Positions 61,874 to 64,000 of a DNA stretch of 64,000 nt are shown one piece after another. The stretch is from Wolinella sp052170135 (GTDB lineage: Bacteria; Campylobacterota; Campylobacteria; Campylobacterales; Helicobacteraceae). Location of the stretch: contig JBQNBC010000001.1 in assembly GCA_052170135.1 (NCBI GenBank), forward strand, positions 62,001 through 126,000, written 5' to 3'. Position numbers and translations under genes: made by a program. Within the stretch, counting starts at the first letter, position 1. Each line of letters opens with the position of its first letter. Under the pieces are notes generated by a model, which saw only the letters and a list, made by a program, of their open reading frames with translations, was not told the origin of the DNA and made no database searches.

Positions 61874-63013
61874 ATGAATCAATACAGCCATATCCCCACG
61901 CCATGCTATGTCCTAGAAGAATCAAAACTAAGAAATAATCTCGAGATTCTTGACCGCGTGCAAAAAGAGAGCGGGGCGAAGATTCTCCTTGCACTCAAAG
62001 GCTACGCTCTGTGGAAAAGCTTCCCTCTAGTGAGTAAATACCTAAAAGGAATCACCGCCAGTGGACTACATGAAGCAAGGCTCGGGCAAGAGGAGTTTGA
62101 CGGAGGCGAAATACACGTCTATTCACCTGCATTTAAAGATGCAGAAGTTCAAGAGCTACTCACATTTGCCGATCATATTATTTTTAACTCTCCAACACAG
62201 TGGAATAAATTCCGCGATATAGTCAAATCTGCACCTCGCAAAATCGAATGTGGTCTTAGGCTAAATCCACTCTACTCGGAAGTTGAACCACCAATTTATA
62301 ACCCATGCATAGTCGGCTCGCGCCTAGGCATCCCGCCTAGTGAGCTAAAAGAATCTGACCTAGAGGGAATCGACGGGTTACACTTTCATACTCATTGTGA
62401 GCAAAATAGTGATGCACTAGAGCGCACACTGGAGCATTTTGAGAGCCACTTCGGGAAGCTCATTGCACGTATGAAATGGATAAATTTCGGCGGCGGTCAT
62501 CACATCACGCGCGCCGACTATGACATCGGGCGACTTATACGCATTATCCGTGAGTTCCGCGTACGTCACAACGGAATCCCTGTCTATTTAGAGCCGGGCG
62601 AAGCAGTGGGCTGGCAGACTGGATTTTTGATTTCTGAAGTGGTTGACATAGTTAAAAATGGCATGGATATTGCGATTTTAGACGCAAGCGCAGCAGCACA
62701 TATGCCAGACTGCCTTGAGATGCCATATCGCCCTATGGTTCGCGACAGCGAAGAATCGGGTATAAAAGCACACACATACCGCCTTGGCGGTCCAACGTGC
62801 CTAGCTGGTGATGTTGTCGGGGACTACAGTTTTGATTATCCGCTCAAAGCAGGCGATAGGGTTATCTTTGAGGATATGATTCATTACACAATCGTCAAGA
62901 ACAACACATTTAATGGTGTCCCTCTTCCAAGTATTGGTATTATTAGAGAATCTGGTGAATTTGAGATCATTAGAAAATACGGATACGATGAGTACAAAAG
63001 GCGAAATAGCTAA
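61874..63013 (+). CDS. nspC: Carboxynorspermidine/carboxyspermidine decarboxylase
   Basis: A 379-residue PLP decarboxylase of the alanine racemase-like fold. The PLP lysine lies in KILLALKGYALWKSFPL, GLHFHTHCEQNSDALERT and KWINFGGGHHITR bind the cofactor, and CLAGDVVGDYSFD contains the active-site cysteine of the second subunit. It removes the carboxyl group to release spermidine or norspermidine. It forms a two-gene unit with the dehydrogenase upstream. Its existence means polyamines can be made without decarboxylated SAM. Confidence 0.93.
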   Translation: MNQYSHIPTPCYVLEESKLRNNLEILDRVQKESGAKILLALKGYALWKSFPLVSKYLKGITASGLHEARLGQEEFDGGEIHVYSPAFKDAEVQELLTFADHIIFNSPTQWNKFRDIVKSAPRKIECGLRLNPLYSEVEPPIYNPCIVGSRLGIPPSELKESDLEGIDGLHFHTHCEQNSDALERTLEHFESHFGKLIARMKWINFGGGHHITRADYDIGRLIRIIREFRVRHNGIPVYLEPGEAVGWQTGFLISEVVDIVKNGMDIAILDASAAAHMPDCLEMPYRPMVRDSEESGIKAHTYRLGGPTCLAGDVVGDYSFDYPLKAGDRVIFEDMIHYTIVKNNTFNGVPLPSIGIIRESGEFEIIRKYGYDEYKRRNS

Positions 63014-64000
63014 ATGAACACAGAATTTAGTCCTATTTCTAAAAACTTAGATGATCCAAGCAATAATCTAGAGAATCACACAATCAAGCAGAAGTTAGAG
63101 TTTAAAAATCTCCTCATGCTAGCCCCACTTGCTGGTTATACTGATTTGCCATTGCGTAGCGTTGTCAAGCAGTTTGGAGCTGATATTACAGTTAGCGAGA
63201 TGATTAGCGTCCATGCACTAGCTTACAAGAATCGTCGCACAGCAAAAATGGTAGAAAAAGCACCAAATGAAAATCCATATAGCGTACAAATTGCAGGCAA
63301 CCACCTCGATATCATAAAACGCGCGGTAGAGGTGCTAAACACCATGGAGGGAATCGATATCCTAGACCTAAATTGTGGCTGTCCTGCACCAAAAGTCTCA
63401 GGGCATGGAAGTGGCAGTTCACTCTTAAAAGACCTCGATAAATTAGTCGAGATCCTGCGCCTAATCAGAGAGACAACCACGATTCCATACACGAGCGTAA
63501 AGGTAAGAATTGGCTTTGACTCTAAAATTCCAACCGAAATAGCTAACGCACTAAACAATGCTCCAATAGACTTTGTCGTCGTGCATGGACGTACAAAAAG
63601 TGATGGCTACAAAAAGGAAAAAATCGACTACGATTCTATTGCTTTAATGAAAAAAATCCTAAAAATTCCACTAATAGCTAATGGTGAGATAGATTCTTTT
63701 GAAAAAGCTCATGAGGTGCGCAACCACACCGGCGCCGATGGACTTATGATAGGGCGTGCAGCAGTAGCAAAACCGTGGATTTTTAGACAAATTCGCGATG
63801 GAGAAAGCGAGGCCAGCATAGAGCTTAGACGAGCGATAGTGCTCGAACATTTTGACAAGATAATTGACTTTAGGGGCGATTTTGGGGCTATTATGTTTCG
63901 CAAGAATCTACACGCCTATTCAAAGGGTCTAGTGGGTGCTAGCGAGTTTAGAGACAAGGTAAACTCACTTAGCGAGCCAAGGCTTATGCGTGAGGCTATC
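63014..64000 (+). CDS. dus: tRNA-dihydrouridine synthase (cut off by the window end)
   Basis: The first 329 residues of a flavin enzyme that reduces uridines in the tRNA D-loop. It has LMLAPLAGYTDLPLRSVV, FGADITVSEMISVHAL, VQIAGN, the catalytic cysteine in LDLNCGCPAPKVSGHGSGSS, VHGRTKSDGYK, IANGEID and GLMIGRAAVAKPWIF. A polar extension of about 30 residues precedes the barrel. Residues of the C-terminal helical domain run off the window. The ATG follows directly on the nspC stop. Confidence 0.93.
   Translation, partial: MNTEFSPISKNLDDPSNNLENHTIKQKLEFKNLLMLAPLAGYTDLPLRSVVKQFGADITVSEMISVHALAYKNRRTAKMVEKAPNENPYSVQIAGNHLDIIKRAVEVLNTMEGIDILDLNCGCPAPKVSGHGSGSSLLKDLDKLVEILRLIRETTTIPYTSVKVRIGFDSKIPTEIANALNNAPIDFVVVHGRTKSDGYKKEKIDYDSIALMKKILKIPLIANGEIDSFEKAHEVRNHTGADGLMIGRAAVAKPWIFRQIRDGESEASIELRRAIVLEHFDKIIDFRGDFGAIMFRKNLHAYSKGLVGASEFRDKVNSLSEPRLMREAI

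Noticed and set aside
1..64000. CRISPR arrays, prophage or insertion sequences
   Set aside because: No regularly spaced direct repeats, integrase, phage structural or transposase genes were seen.

Overview
The window looks like a chromosomal segment of a Helicobacter species, probably an enterohepatic rather than gastric one (phylum Campylobacterota). The evidence is AT-rich coding, tightly packed and often overlapping genes, the epsilon-specific initiator factor HobA, and blocks whose order matches what I recall of H. pylori: fliD-flaG-M23-ftsX-ftsE-trmB-Fn3-rluD-rodA, nudH-lysC-hobA-holB-folP, tig-clpP-def-comM, speE-coaE and bamD-lon. purM, argG, the carboxyspermidine route and a polysulfide-reductase-type operon argue against H. 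pylori itself. No CRISPR array, prophage or insertion sequence was seen.

Layout. Positions 1-8086 (minus strand) hold fliD (cut by the window edge), flaG, an EnvC-like murein hydrolase activator with ftsX and ftsE, trmB, an Fn3 lipoprotein and an RluD-type synthase. Positions 8181-9360 hold rodA running into a CAU-anticodon tRNA. Positions 9660-13818 hold hemW and a G+C-richer AraC regulator/TonB receptor pair. Positions 14001-19678 hold the nudH-lysC-hobA-holB-folP operon and a pseudopilin. Positions 19707-23312 (minus) hold nifU, nifS and fliI. Positions 23463-28550 hold tig, clpP, a degenerate GGDEF protein, def and comM. Positions 28608-32781 (minus) hold a membrane protein, a short YrdC protein and carB. 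The 4.5S SRP RNA lies near 33024-33126, followed by speE, coaE, dapF and a Bax-like glucosaminidase.

Positions 36191-42016 form a decaying block: a broken AraC-type regulator, a psrA-like molybdopterin oxidoreductase with one frameshift and two premature stops, an intact psrB, a frameshifted psrC and a chemoreceptor remnant. Only a small S4-domain gene between them looks healthy. This is the most unusual region of the window.

Positions 42064-64000 (plus) hold argG, purM, an AAA ATPase with an SH3 membrane partner, bamD, lon, a GGDEF-EAL protein, aroE, an AsmA-like protein, a malic enzyme, rsmH, an FtsL-like protein, an RND permease, two carboxyspermidine-pathway genes and the start of a dus gene.

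Functional themes are flagellum assembly (fliD, flaG, fliI), cell wall and division (EnvC/FtsEX, rodA, rsmH, FtsL-like, Bax-like, dapF, aspartokinase), protein quality control (tig, clpP, def, lon, bamD), Fe-S cluster assembly (nifU, nifS), and two potentially alternative spermidine enzymes. Short GAATC/GATTC words are strikingly frequent on both strands, including in intergenic DNA.
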